From Candidatus Omnitrophota bacterium (GTDB taxonomy: Bacteria; Omnitrophota; Gorgyraeia; JABMRG01), in assembly GCA_028716165.1 (NCBI GenBank), contig JAQUQI010000015.1, forward strand, positions 1-33,602: a DNA stretch of 33,602 nucleotides. Direction: 5' to 3'. This document shows positions 6,071 through 14,748 of this stretch, one piece after another. A model generated the notes under the pieces. The model ran no database searches and was not told where the DNA came from. It saw only the letters and a program-made list of their open reading frames with translations. Position 1 is the stretch's first letter; each line of letters begins with the position of its first letter. The position numbers and the translations under genes are program-made.

Positions 6071-6697
6071 ATGACTATTAATAGGATGAAGAAGGATCTG
6101 GCAGGATACGCGCGAAAAATTGCCGCGGACGGGCTCACTATAGGTTCAAGCGGAAATTTAAGCGCCAGGCACGGTGAATATTTTTATATAAAATCCGCCG
6201 GTTGTTTATTTGAGTCATTAAGCCCGGACGATTTCGTGCGATTGAGCGTAAACCGTCCATCCACGGCCGGATTAAAAAAAACACCCAGTTGCGAATACCG
6301 TTTGCACGCGGCCTGTTACAGGCAAAGGCCTGATATCGGGGTTGTTTTTCATAGCCATCCTTTTTTTACAGGCCTTATGCTTACTAAAGAGGCCCTTGCC
6401 AGGCCCGTTACAATGGAGTTTGCCGCGTATATTAAAAACACGCTCGCTTTTGTGGATTTCGCGCCGCCAGGTTCCGCTAAGTTAGCGAGCCTGGTTGAAA
6501 AAGCGTGCAAAAAGCATAATTGTATTTTTATGAAAAAACACGGCCTTATCGCGCTTGGCAGGAATATGCAGGAGGCGTATGTAAAGAGCCTGATGGTTGA
6601 ACGTGAAGCCAGGGCTAAATTGATAACGAGGCTGTTGAGATTAAAAGGGGCCTGTTTTGGCAAAAAAGAGTTGGATATGCTTGCCGGCTCTGTTTGA
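6071..6697 (+). CDS. Class II aldolase/adducin-family protein
   Basis: 208 residues, typical of L-fuculose-phosphate aldolase and relatives. GSSGNLSAR (phosphate-binding loop) lies at about 26-34. The catalytic Glu is in SCEYRLH, followed by the zinc pair in VVFHSHP and the third zinc His in KKHGLIALG. Family members perform zinc-dependent retro-aldol cleavage of phosphorylated sugars, or act as epimerases or dehydratases (AraD, MtnB). The substrate cannot be assigned because no sugar-kinase or isomerase gene is adjacent. The ATG at 6071 has no Shine-Dalgarno and lies next to the predicted transcription start, so the mRNA may be leaderless; an alternative Met at 6086 would leave a weak AGG two bases upstream. 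Probably monocistronic, with hisG having its own promoter. Confidence 0.85.
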   Translation: MTINRMKKDLAGYARKIAADGLTIGSSGNLSARHGEYFYIKSAGCLFESLSPDDFVRLSVNRPSTAGLKKTPSCEYRLHAACYRQRPDIGVVFHSHPFFTGLMLTKEALARPVTMEFAAYIKNTLAFVDFAPPGSAKLASLVEKACKKHNCIFMKKHGLIALGRNMQEAYVKSLMVEREARAKLITRLLRLKGACFGKKELDMLAGSV

Positions 6698-6778
6698 ACA
6701 GCGCGCGGAGCATTGCCGCACGGCACAGGCTTATTTTAGCAGAGGCTATTTTCTAATATAACCCGGTTACGTATTATA

Positions 6779-6807
6779 TTGACACTAATAAAGATTAACT
6801 GTATATT
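6779..6807 (+). promoter_or_regulatory. Promoter of the hisG operon
   Basis: Perfect TTGACA (6779-6784), 17-base spacer, TATATT (6802-6807); predicted start about 6814. It heads a run of nine co-directional protein genes reaching spoVG. Confidence 0.65.
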
Positions 6808-6846
6808 ATAATGGCGGTTTAGAGAAAGAATTTACGGAGTATTTAT

Positions 6847-7725
6847 ATGGAAAAAATATTAAAATTAGGGCTTCCGAAGGGCAGTCTTCAAGAGGCTACT
6901 TTAAGGATATTGAAAAAGGCCGGATTCAATATAAGCGTAGGCAGTAGGTCATATTTTCCATCTATTGATGATGATGAATTAGACCCTGTGCTGATACGCG
7001 CGCAGGAAATGTCAAGATACGTTGAAGACGGAGCGCTGGATTGCGGTATCACAGGGGAAGATTGGATACGGGAGAACCAGTCGGATGTAGTCCGTGTCCA
7101 GGAACTTGAGTACGCCAAACAGAGCCTTAGCAAGGTTCGATGGGTGATTGCTGTCCCCGAAGGTTCAAGAATACGTTCGGTCAAGGATCTTAACGGTAAG
7201 CGCGTGGCGACGGAACTTGTTGGTGTTACCAGGGCTTTTTTAAAAAAGCAAAAGATAAAAGCGGATGTAGAATTCAGCTGGGGCGCTACCGAGGTAAAGG
7301 TTGCCGCCGGACTTGTTGACGCTATCGTAGAGATCACGGAGACAGGTTCAAGCCTTAGGGCCAACAAACTACGCATAATAGATACCGTTTGTTATTCTAC
7401 CACTCAACTGATAGCGAACAAAAAGATTTGGCGTAATGGATGGAAAAAGGCGAAGATAGAATCGCTCGCCATGCTGCTTAGAGGCGCTATACTTGCTGAA
7501 AGCAAGGTAGGCCTTAAGATGAATGTGAGTAAAAAGAACTTGTGCAAAATACTAAAGATCCTTCCTTCAATGAAAAGGCCTACCATATCCTGTCTTACGG
7601 ATAAGAATTGGTTTGATATAGATACAATTATTGACGAAGAGCAAGTTAAAAAGCTAATACCCGCGCTTATCAGGGCCGGCGCCCAGGGCATAATAGAGTA
7701 TCCGCTAAATAAGGCTATTTATTAA
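6847..7725 (+). CDS. hisG: ATP phosphoribosyltransferase, long form
   Basis: 292 residues; GGAG (6836-6839) precedes ATG 6847 by seven bases. It catalyses the first step of histidine synthesis, joining PRPP to ATP. N-terminal catalytic domains (1 to about 205) carry [12 protein letters not shown] and DCGITGEDW, and the PRPP-binding segment is [14 protein letters not shown] (about 168-181). Residues about 215-290 (LAMLLRGAI to IEYPLNKAI) form the C-terminal HisG_C regulatory domain of the long, histidine-inhibited form, which works without HisZ. No other his gene is adjacent, so the pathway is scattered. The substrate PRPP is made by the prs product 11 kb downstream. Confidence 0.95.
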   Translation: MEKILKLGLPKGSLQEATLRILKKAGFNISVGSRSYFPSIDDDELDPVLIRAQEMSRYVEDGALDCGITGEDWIRENQSDVVRVQELEYAKQSLSKVRWVIAVPEGSRIRSVKDLNGKRVATELVGVTRAFLKKQKIKADVEFSWGATEVKVAAGLVDAIVEITETGSSLRANKLRIIDTVCYSTTQLIANKKIWRNGWKKAKIESLAMLLRGAILAESKVGLKMNVSKKNLCKILKILPSMKRPTISCLTDKNWFDIDTIIDEEQVKKLIPALIRAGAQGIIEYPLNKAIY

Positions 7726-7764
7726 TAGGGCCGAATATTGAGACCACAAGAAAGGAGATGTGCT

Positions 7765-7860
7765 ATGCCGTGCGGAAGAAAGAAAAAACGCAAGAAGATG
7801 TCAAAACACAAAAGAAAAAAACGCCTGCGCAAGATGCGCCATAAAAAGAAATTATCCTAA
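7765..7860 (+). CDS. bS22/COX24-like tiny basic protein
   Basis: 31 codons plus stop, with a strong Shine-Dalgarno (AAGGAG 7752-7757) seven bases before the ATG. More than half the residues are Lys or Arg. The core RKKMSKHKRKKRLRKMR matches the pattern of the AURKAIP1/COX24 domain, found in the 33-residue mycobacterial ribosomal protein bS22 and in mitochondrial mS38, where it contacts 16S rRNA near the decoding site. By analogy it is probably a small ribosomal-subunit protein. It starts 39 bases after hisG and ends 41 before the TPR gene, so it is in the same operon. It is short enough for routine gene callers to skip. Confidence 0.75.
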   Translation: MPCGRKKKRKKMSKHKRKKRLRKMRHKKKLS

Positions 7861-7901
7861 AAGGTTAAGCAGATAAAAAAATAATTATACATAATATTAA
7901 G

Positions 7902-9515
7902 GTGTTTGTTTTTAGAATTATTTTTTATTCTTTTGTCCTGATGGCGGCGCTTTTTCTGCCTTCGCATATCGCGCGCGCGGCTGATTGCCGTCATAATATA
8001 TGCGGCAGTATCCGGGCAGGGGCGCTGGATATTGTTTCGGGATTTTTCAGCAATACGTTTAAGCCAAAAAGTCCGGGTTTGAGTTTTAAAGACACTCCGC
8101 TTATGAGGCAGAATGCCCGGGCATTCACCCATTATCTTATGGGTGTTGTTTTTGAGAACCGGCAGGAATACCAAAGCGCGCTTTCTGAATTCAAGCTCGC
8201 TTTACGGGAAGCGCCCGGTAATGAATACCTTAATTTTAAAATAGCTTCTTCTTATCTGGATCTGAAAGAGTATGATGCCGCGAGGCGGCAGATAGATAAG
8301 ATATTAAAGCTTAATCCTGATAATTTGAACGCGCGTTTTCTGCTTGCCGCGTTATATTTTGAAAAAGACCAGATGGGGCCCGCCTCCGGAGAATATGAAG
8401 CGATAATTAATCAAGATCCCGGAAATGTCCTGGCCCTGGTTTCGCTTGCCGATATTTATATAATGGAGAAAAAGCTCCAGGCCGCGCTTGAGGTATATAA
8501 AAGGCTTATCCAGGAGGACGAGTTTTCCCCGTATCTGTATTTTAATATCGGGCTTTTGTATTTTAAACTGGATAACCCGCGCGCGGCAGAAGAAAGTTTC
8601 CTCAAGGCCATTACCCTGCGGCCCGACTATACGGCGCCAATAGCCGCTTTGGGGGTTATGGCGGAGCTTGATAAGAATTATGACAAGGCTGTCGGATATT
8701 TTAAGCAAGCTGTAAGCGTCCAGCCCGATGATTACCGCCTTCAGGCAAGGCTTGCAAAGGTTTTTGATTCGGCAGGCTTGCTTGAAAATGCCAGGCTGGA
8801 ATATGAAAGGATACTGCTTGATTGTCCGGATTGTGTCCAGGCTCGGATAGGTATAGCAGAGGTTTATATACAAGCAGAGGAATACGATAAGGCGTTAATA
8901 GCTCTGGATTCTCTTGCCGACGATGAACAGTATGGATACTACGCTGTGTATTTGACGGGTATAATAAATTTTGTTCAGGACAAGTACCAGGATGCTATAG
9001 TTTTTTTTGAGAAATCATTGCTATCAAATCCTAATTATGAAAAGCCTTATTTGTATTTAGGCGCGGCTTTTGAAAAAACAGGCTATATTGAAAAAGCTGA
9101 AGAAAGCTTGAAGAAGGCGATAGAATTAGATCCCGAAAACGCTGATGCCCTGAATTATCTCGGATATATTTACGCGGATTCAGGCAGGCACATTGAACAA
9201 GCGATAAATTATATAAACCGCGCGCTGGAAATAGAGCCTCAAAACGGGTTTTTTTTAGACAGTTTAGGCTGGGCATATTATAAAAAAGGCGACTACAACA
9301 AGGCGATAGAATTGATATGCCAGGCATTGACGTTTTGCAAAGAAGACTTTGTTTTATATGACCACTTAGCGGATGCTTACAATGCCATGGGGGATTTTTC
9401 CCTTGCCTTATTATTTTGGCATAAGGCATTAAAGCTTGACCCTGATAATACCGCGATACAGGATAAGGCGCGGAAATTAGAGGTTTTTGAAAAAGATAAA
9501 GGAGTCGCAGAGTGA
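7902..9515 (+). CDS. Secreted tetratricopeptide-repeat protein
   Basis: 537 residues from a GTG at 7902. The start is chosen because it gives a clean signal peptide (hydrophobic 5-20, then SHIARAA); no real Shine-Dalgarno is visible, so it is the weakest start in this operon. From about residue 67 to 530 the protein is almost entirely TPR units, with recurrent A(L/I)xxxPxN and YxxLGxxY spacing about every 34 residues, roughly 12 to 14 in all. The predicted location is periplasmic or outer-membrane associated. TPR arrays are protein-binding scaffolds; the partner is unknown. The stop overlaps the GTG of the transketolase N subunit (GTGA), and the gene leads a coupled set with the transketolase halves, the FtsH-like protease and a lipoprotein candidate. 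Confidence 0.85.
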   Translation: MFVFRIIFYSFVLMAALFLPSHIARAADCRHNICGSIRAGALDIVSGFFSNTFKPKSPGLSFKDTPLMRQNARAFTHYLMGVVFENRQEYQSALSEFKLALREAPGNEYLNFKIASSYLDLKEYDAARRQIDKILKLNPDNLNARFLLAALYFEKDQMGPASGEYEAIINQDPGNVLALVSLADIYIMEKKLQAALEVYKRLIQEDEFSPYLYFNIGLLYFKLDNPRAAEESFLKAITLRPDYTAPIAALGVMAELDKNYDKAVGYFKQAVSVQPDDYRLQARLAKVFDSAGLLENARLEYERILLDCPDCVQARIGIAEVYIQAEEYDKALIALDSLADDEQYGYYAVYLTGIINFVQDKYQDAIVFFEKSLLSNPNYEKPYLYLGAAFEKTGYIEKAEESLKKAIELDPENADALNYLGYIYADSGRHIEQAINYINRALEIEPQNGFFLDSLGWAYYKKGDYNKAIELICQALTFCKEDFVLYDHLADAYNAMGDFSLALLFWHKALKLDPDNTAIQDKARKLEVFEKDKGVAE

Positions 9516-10327
9516 AAAGACCCGATATAGCTGTATTGAAAAACGAGGCTAAGCAAATCAGGCGTGATATCCTGACCATGCTTTCACGAGCAGGAAGCGG
9601 GCATACAGGCAGTTCATTATCATGCGTGGAAATACTATTATCATTATACAGATATAAACTTAAATATGACGCGAATAATCCGCATTGGCCGCAAAGAGAC
9701 AGATTTGTGCTTTCAAAAGGCCACGGTTGTCCCGCCTTATACGCTGTTTTGTCTGCTTGCGGTTTTTTTTCTAAGGAAAAACTAATGACACTAAGACAGC
9801 TTGGGTCTTCACTGCAGGGGCACCCTCAAATAGGCCTGCCGGGGCTTGAGGCCTCAACAGGCTCGCTTGGCCAGGGGCTTTCAATTGCCAACGGCATGGC
9901 CCTGTCGGCGAAGCTTGATAAAAACCGGACAAGGGTATATTGCCTTTTAGGCGACGGTGAGATAAACGAAGGCCAGGTATGGGAAGCGGCGATGACCGCA
10001 TCGCATTATAAGCTGGATAATCTTTGCGCTATAGTTGATTATAATAAATTGCAAATAGACGGTTTTTTGTGCGATATAAAAGATATGTTGTCTATTAAAG
10101 ATAAATGGTCTGCTTTTGGCTGGCATACCATGCAGGCAGACGGCCATGATTTTAGCCAGATTATGCAGGCCCTTGATGAATCGGAGACCGCCTCCGGCAA
10201 GCCGTCAATTATTATAGCCCATACAACAAAAGGCAAAGGGGTGTCTTTTATTGAGAATAGAGCCCAATGGCATGGAGTAGCGCCAAAACCAGATGAGTTG
10301 GAAAAGGCCTTAAAGGAATTGGCCTGA
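9512..10327 (+). CDS. Transketolase, N-terminal subunit
   Basis: 271 residues; GTG start overlapping the TPR stop by four bases, with AAAGGAG (9498-9504) upstream. It carries the diphosphate-binding half of the thiamine-diphosphate site: H31 (SGHTGS), KGHG (69-72), GHP (103-105), and the metal motif GDGE (147-150) with NEGQVWEAA (152-160). It is half the length of a normal transketolase; the other half is the product at 12854. Split transketolases are common in archaea and several bacterial phyla. The pair interconverts ketoses and aldoses in the non-oxidative pentose-phosphate pathway and so supplies ribose-5-phosphate for Prs. Unusually, two membrane-protein genes sit between the subunits. 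Confidence 0.92.
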   Translation: MKRPDIAVLKNEAKQIRRDILTMLSRAGSGHTGSSLSCVEILLSLYRYKLKYDANNPHWPQRDRFVLSKGHGCPALYAVLSACGFFSKEKLMTLRQLGSSLQGHPQIGLPGLEASTGSLGQGLSIANGMALSAKLDKNRTRVYCLLGDGEINEGQVWEAAMTASHYKLDNLCAIVDYNKLQIDGFLCDIKDMLSIKDKWSAFGWHTMQADGHDFSQIMQALDESETASGKPSIIIAHTTKGKGVSFIENRAQWHGVAPKPDELEKALKELA

Positions 10328-10379
10328 TTAGTAATAGCTTAACTTGCGCCTTAACAGCGCTAACTATAAGGAGTTGATA

Positions 10380-12014
10380 ATGTTATTGCATAAACGCGTA
10401 AAAATATTTTTCTTAGATCATTGGGTTAAGATTGCTATTATTACAGCCGTTATTGTATTGGTCTTAGCGGCCATATACGGATTGAGCACATTAGAATCGT
10501 TTTACAGGCATATGACATTGGCGACCCTGCCCCTGCAGATACTCATAGTTGCTGTCAATGCCATGATTTTCGTTTATATGTATATGACTGTATTTAGGGG
10601 AGGTTTTGCCAAGCTTGATAAAGGCCTGGTAAGAGGAGAGAAAGTCGCCGTCAGTTTTAAAGACGTCATAGGCATAGATGAGGCAAAGGAAGAAGCGTGG
10701 GAGGTTGTTGAACTTATAAAAGACAGGACGAAACTACAGCAGATCGGGGGAAAGATCATAAGGGGTATCCTTATGATGGGGCCTCCGGGCTGCGGTAAGA
10801 CTTATCTGGCCAAGGCAATTGCCACAGAGGCCGGTATACCTTTTATATCCATGTCAGCGAGCGAATTTACCGAGATATTTGTCGGGGTTGGCGCCAGCAG
10901 GATGAGAAAGCTTTTTAAAAAGGCCCGCCGTCTCGCGGAGGCTCACGGCGGATGTATAATTTTTATTGATGAGCTGGATGCTATTGCGCGAAAAAGATCG
11001 TTTAGCTATCTGGGCGGCGGTATGGAAACAAATACCACCCAAAACCAATTACTTGTTGAGATGGACGGCCTGAAAGAAGACCAGGGCAATATAGTTATAA
11101 TAGGAGCCACCAATGCCCCGGAGCAGGAATTAGACGAAGCGCTTAAGAGGCCCGGCAGGTTTGATAGAAAAGTTTATATAGACAGGCCTAATCTTGAAGG
11201 CAGACAGGCTGTATTCAAATTTTACTTGAGTAAAATCAAGTATGATAAAGCCGTAGACATAGCAAAACTGGCCAAAAGGGCTGTTTATAAAAGCCCCGCC
11301 GATATTATGAATATAGTTAAGGAATCGGCCCTTATAGCGACAAGGAATAAAAAAGACATAGTGACGCTGAAAGAAATAAGCGAGGCTATGGACAGGATAG
11401 ATTGGGGTGTCAAACACCGTAAATTCATGACGCCCGGAGAAAAACAGATGACCGCTTATCATGAAGCGGGCCATGGAGTGGTTGTCTACCTGACCCATCC
11501 GGCTGATGATGTCTTTAAGATATCTATTGTTTCAAGAAAGGGTTTCCTGGGTGCGGTGCAAAAACAGCCCAAGGAAGAACTGCATAACCGCAGTAAACAG
11601 GCCCTGCTGGCTGATATAAGGACAAGCCTTGCCGGTTATCTGGCTGAAAAAATCAAGTATAAAACTACCTCTACCGGTGTCAGCGCAGACTTTAAGAATG
11701 CCATGACCATTGCTCATCAGATGGTCTGGGGTCTTGGCATGGGGGAGGGCGGATTAGTCGGAGATTACGGTATATACGGTTGCGAAAATGCCTCCGGTAT
11801 GCTCGCGGAGTCAACGAAAGAAAAACTGAACACGGAAACGCAGGGGATTATACACAAGTGTTTGGTTGAAACAGAGGCATTGCTTAAGAAAGAATGGGAC
11901 ATAGTGGAGCGTCTTGTGAAAGAGCTCCTTGAAAAAGAAGAGCTTGAATATGATGAGGTAGACAGGATATTCAAAGAATATGGCAAATCCCCCATCCGTG
12001 CCAATGAGGTTTGA
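10380..12014 (+). CDS. FtsH-like membrane AAA+ zinc metalloprotease (divergent, compact)
   Basis: 544 residues from ATG 10380, with AAGGAG (10368-10373) six bases upstream. Two transmembrane helices (about 17-37 and 49-70) enclose a loop of only about 12 residues, where canonical FtsH has a periplasmic domain of some 70. The AAA module has Walker A GPPGCGKT (134-141; Cys replaces the usual Thr), pore loop FVGVGA (167-172), Walker B IIFIDELDAI (193-202) and the RPGRFDR arginine-finger segment (257-263). The M41 protease has HEAGH (361-365) and third zinc ligand D437 in STGVSADFKNA. All catalytic residues are present, so it should be an active inner-membrane ATP-dependent protease. It is shorter than housekeeping FtsH (about 610-650) and probably a paralogue. 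Its stop overlaps the lipoprotein gene. Confidence 0.88.
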   Translation: MLLHKRVKIFFLDHWVKIAIITAVIVLVLAAIYGLSTLESFYRHMTLATLPLQILIVAVNAMIFVYMYMTVFRGGFAKLDKGLVRGEKVAVSFKDVIGIDEAKEEAWEVVELIKDRTKLQQIGGKIIRGILMMGPPGCGKTYLAKAIATEAGIPFISMSASEFTEIFVGVGASRMRKLFKKARRLAEAHGGCIIFIDELDAIARKRSFSYLGGGMETNTTQNQLLVEMDGLKEDQGNIVIIGATNAPEQELDEALKRPGRFDRKVYIDRPNLEGRQAVFKFYLSKIKYDKAVDIAKLAKRAVYKSPADIMNIVKESALIATRNKKDIVTLKEISEAMDRIDWGVKHRKFMTPGEKQMTAYHEAGHGVVVYLTHPADDVFKISIVSRKGFLGAVQKQPKEELHNRSKQALLADIRTSLAGYLAEKIKYKTTSTGVSADFKNAMTIAHQMVWGLGMGEGGLVGDYGIYGCENASGMLAESTKEKLNTETQGIIHKCLVETEALLKKEWDIVERLVKELLEKEELEYDEVDRIFKEYGKSPIRANEV

Positions 12015-12861
12015 TGGTATTTTCAGGCTGTTTCTTTTAGGCCTGGCGGTTTTTAATATATCCTGTTCCCCGACATATCCTAAAGAAAGGGTAGTGGACG
12101 GGGTCAAACGCCTTTGCCAGAAAGAGTATGGCACCGAAGTGGAAGTAGCGGTGGCCGGCTCCACGCTGGGTGTGCGCATGCCCATAGAAGGCCTTTTTGA
12201 TGAACAGACTTTTCAGATAAATACCGCGTCTTTTGACAAAATAACGGGTGTCATGTTAAGCGTTTCGCGCGTGGCTTTAAGCAGTGATAAATCAATAGAT
12301 TTTTATACAGTCATCGCTTATGATAAGAACTCCCCCGGGGCTGAAGTTGCCATGACCAGATATGTCCATGACCTGCGCCGGTTTTTTTTAGGCGATATAT
12401 CACGCGGCGAATTTGCCAAACGCATGATATTTGATGTGAGATTTAATCCCCAGGGCGTTATAGACACCTGGTTTGGCAGTTTTACGCTGAAGGAACATTC
12501 TCTGCCGGATTTCATTATCTCCCAGGCAAACCATAGGATATTGGATGAATTCAGGGAAAATAAGGACATGGCAGGCAGATTCAAGGTTGTTTCCTGCCAA
12601 GGAGCTTTTAACGCCGGCGAATTGGTTTTTATGGTTGATATAAGCAGGGAAGGCCTGCCTATGAGTGAGTATATTCACGGCAGGGCCTGGCGTGACAGTG
12701 TTTTGGAGATTTGCGCACAAAAGATTGCCCATGTGTTGTGCGCTTATGATTTTTACGACATTACAGGCATAAAAGTAATAAACAGTTTTGATAATAGCAG
12801 TACATGGGTGCCTTCCGATCAAATAAACCAATGTAGAAAAAGGAGCATAAGAATTGATTAA
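12004..12861 (+). CDS. Putative secreted lipoprotein, family unknown
   Basis: 285 residues from ATG 12004, overlapping the protease gene by 11 bases. An alternative ATG at 11980 adds eight residues; neither has a good Shine-Dalgarno, so translation is probably coupled. I prefer 12004 because it gives a conventional signal (RFDGIFRLFLLGLAVFNISCS). A Cys at the end of the hydrophobic core could be lipidated, but the lipobox (NISC) is imperfect. The rest is a mixed alpha/beta soluble protein without motifs I recognise. Its position, coupled to an FtsH-like protease upstream and to transketolase C downstream (8-base overlap), suggests a dedicated partner or substrate adaptor for the protease; that is inference. 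Confidence 0.6.
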   Translation: MRFDGIFRLFLLGLAVFNISCSPTYPKERVVDGVKRLCQKEYGTEVEVAVAGSTLGVRMPIEGLFDEQTFQINTASFDKITGVMLSVSRVALSSDKSIDFYTVIAYDKNSPGAEVAMTRYVHDLRRFFLGDISRGEFAKRMIFDVRFNPQGVIDTWFGSFTLKEHSLPDFIISQANHRILDEFRENKDMAGRFKVVSCQGAFNAGELVFMVDISREGLPMSEYIHGRAWRDSVLEICAQKIAHVLCAYDFYDITGIKVINSFDNSSTWVPSDQINQCRKRSIRID

Positions 12862-13807
12862 TACGGACAAATCTCTTTGGAAGGCCACAAGGGATGGTTA
12901 TGGCCGAGGCCTGGTTAAATTAGGCCAGGAAAACAACAATATAATTGTATTAAGCGCGGACCTTACGGAGTCAACCAGGGCAAACTGGTTTAGAGACAAG
13001 TTTCCCGGCAGGTTTTTTACATTGGGTGTTGCCGAACAAGACATGATGTGCACAGCCGCCGGTTTTGCTCTTTCGGGTAAAGTGCCTTTTTGCTGCAGTT
13101 TTGGCGTATTTGCCTCAGGCAGGGCATGGGAGCAATTAAGGATATCAGCGGCGTATATGAATTTGAATATCAATATTGGCGGTACTCACGGTGGAATAAC
13201 GGTTGGCGCCGATGGCGCCACACATCAAGCCCTTGAAGAGATAGCATTAATGCGCATTCTGCCAAATATGACCGTGATAGTGCCATGCGATGCCGTGGAG
13301 GCGGAAAAGGCTACTATGGAGGCGGCTTCTATCAAGGGCCCGGTGTATCTTCGTTTGGGCAGGGAAAATGTCCCGCCTATAACGGATGAGAAAGAACCGT
13401 TTGTTCCTGGCAGGGCTCGTATTATAAAACAGGGGGATGACGTAACCATAATAGCCTGCGGTATCATGGTTTACCAGGCTATACTGGCATCTGATATTCT
13501 TGAAAAGAAAGGCATCAGCGCGGCTGTCGTTAACCTGCACACTATAAAGCCCATAGATACAGATACTGTTATAAAGCAGGCATTTAAAACAAGGGCTATC
13601 GTGACGGCCGAAGAACATCAGGTTGCCGCGGGCATGGGCAGTGCTGTCTTGGAAATATTGGCGCAAAATTATCCTGTTCCGGTAGAGATGGTCGGCGTGA
13701 AGGACTCTTTCGGCGAATCAGGCCAGCCATGGCAGCTTATGAAAAAATTTCACCTTATGCCCGAAGATATTGCCGAGGCGGCGATTAAGGCAAAGGGTAG
13801 AAAATAA
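12854..13807 (+). CDS. Transketolase, C-terminal subunit
   Basis: 317 residues from a TTG at 12854, supported by AGGAG (12841-12845) and the absence of any other start before the conserved N-terminus. It carries the pyrimidine-binding and C-terminal domains. The catalytic Glu is E61 in LGVAEQDM, followed by the GADGATHQALEEIALMR stretch typical of transketolase and DXS, and VYLRLGRENVP. It pairs with the 9512 product to form the complete enzyme. Both halves are on one transcript but separated by about 2.5 kb, with every junction from the protease onward overlapping. It is followed 39 bases later by ispE. Confidence 0.92.
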   Translation: MINTDKSLWKATRDGYGRGLVKLGQENNNIIVLSADLTESTRANWFRDKFPGRFFTLGVAEQDMMCTAAGFALSGKVPFCCSFGVFASGRAWEQLRISAAYMNLNINIGGTHGGITVGADGATHQALEEIALMRILPNMTVIVPCDAVEAEKATMEAASIKGPVYLRLGRENVPPITDEKEPFVPGRARIIKQGDDVTIIACGIMVYQAILASDILEKKGISAAVVNLHTIKPIDTDTVIKQAFKTRAIVTAEEHQVAAGMGSAVLEILAQNYPVPVEMVGVKDSFGESGQPWQLMKKFHLMPEDIAEAAIKAKGRK

Positions 13808-13846
13808 TTGTTTTTTAAGATTTATTAACGCGGTATCCAGGCCGGT

Positions 13847-14713
13847 ATGCAGACAGGTTCTATCACATTAGAAGCGCCAGCTAAAATAAACCTTTATCTG
13901 GATATTATTAGTAAGCGCAAAGATTTATACCACAATATAGCCACAATATTCTGCAAACTTAAACTATGCGATCATATCAGGGTTTCTGCAAAGGGTAAAG
14001 GTGTATCACTTGCCTGCAATCACCCGCAATTGCGCGACAAGAGGAGCAATCTTGCTTATAAAGCGGCTTTATTTATGAAAGATAATTACCGCTTAGAACA
14101 GGGCCTTGACATATCAATAAAGAAAAATATACCTATAGCCGCCGGATTAGGCGGCGGCAGTTCTGACGCCGCCGCGGTAATAAAGGCTGTGAATGAACTT
14201 TTTAATCTTCACCTGACGCGGCACGAGCTTATGCTATCGGCAAAGCATATCGGCGCGGATGTAGGTTTTTTTCTATCAGGGCATGATTACGCTATAGGCA
14301 GGGGCATAGGCGACAGGCTTACAGGTATAGAGGGGCCTGCCGCAAGGTTTTATGTGTTACTGCTTGTGCCCGACTTACATATATATACTAAATCTATATA
14401 TTCCGCTTTGAGTTTGCGCTTGACAAAACCCCGCGCCGATGTTAATATATCTTCCCGCATTTTAATGCGCAGCGATTGGCTGGATAGATTACCAGGATTC
14501 CTTTATAATAGATTAGAAGATGTAGTATTGCCTCTTTATCCTGTTACCGGAGCGGGCAGGCAGGCGCTTTGCCGTTATACAGATAATGTTTTATTATCCG
14601 GAAGCGGCCCAACTCTATTTGGGATTTTTAAAACGAAAGAACAGGCGCATAAAGCGGCGCGCGGCCTGGCCAAATACAAAAAATGGCAGATCTTTTTAAC
14701 ACAAAATGCCTGA
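13847..14713 (+). CDS. ispE: 4-diphosphocytidyl-2-C-methyl-D-erythritol kinase
   Basis: 288 residues, a GHMP kinase that phosphorylates CDP-methylerythritol in the MEP isoprenoid pathway. It shows PAKINLYL (11-18, catalytic Lys13), the ATP-binding loop PIAAGLGGGSSDAAA (96-110), the catalytic Asp in HIGADVGFF, and the late LLSGSGPTLFG motif. The ATG at 13847 has only a weak ribosome site. It sits in the ispE-spoVG-glmU-prs-ctc-pth order known from Bacillus, although purR/yabJ are missing and a tRNA and clpX are inserted. Confidence 0.93.
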   Translation: MQTGSITLEAPAKINLYLDIISKRKDLYHNIATIFCKLKLCDHIRVSAKGKGVSLACNHPQLRDKRSNLAYKAALFMKDNYRLEQGLDISIKKNIPIAAGLGGGSSDAAAVIKAVNELFNLHLTRHELMLSAKHIGADVGFFLSGHDYAIGRGIGDRLTGIEGPAARFYVLLLVPDLHIYTKSIYSALSLRLTKPRADVNISSRILMRSDWLDRLPGFLYNRLEDVVLPLYPVTGAGRQALCRYTDNVLLSGSGPTLFGIFKTKEQAHKAARGLAKYKKWQIFLTQNA

Positions 14714-14748
14714 TGTCGGCGGGCGTATTAAAAAGGGGAGCCCTTTAA

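Noticed and set aside
6779-6812. TTGACA paired with the perfect TATAAT at 6807-6812
   Set aside because: The spacer would be 22 bases; the overlapping TATATT at 6802 gives the normal 17.
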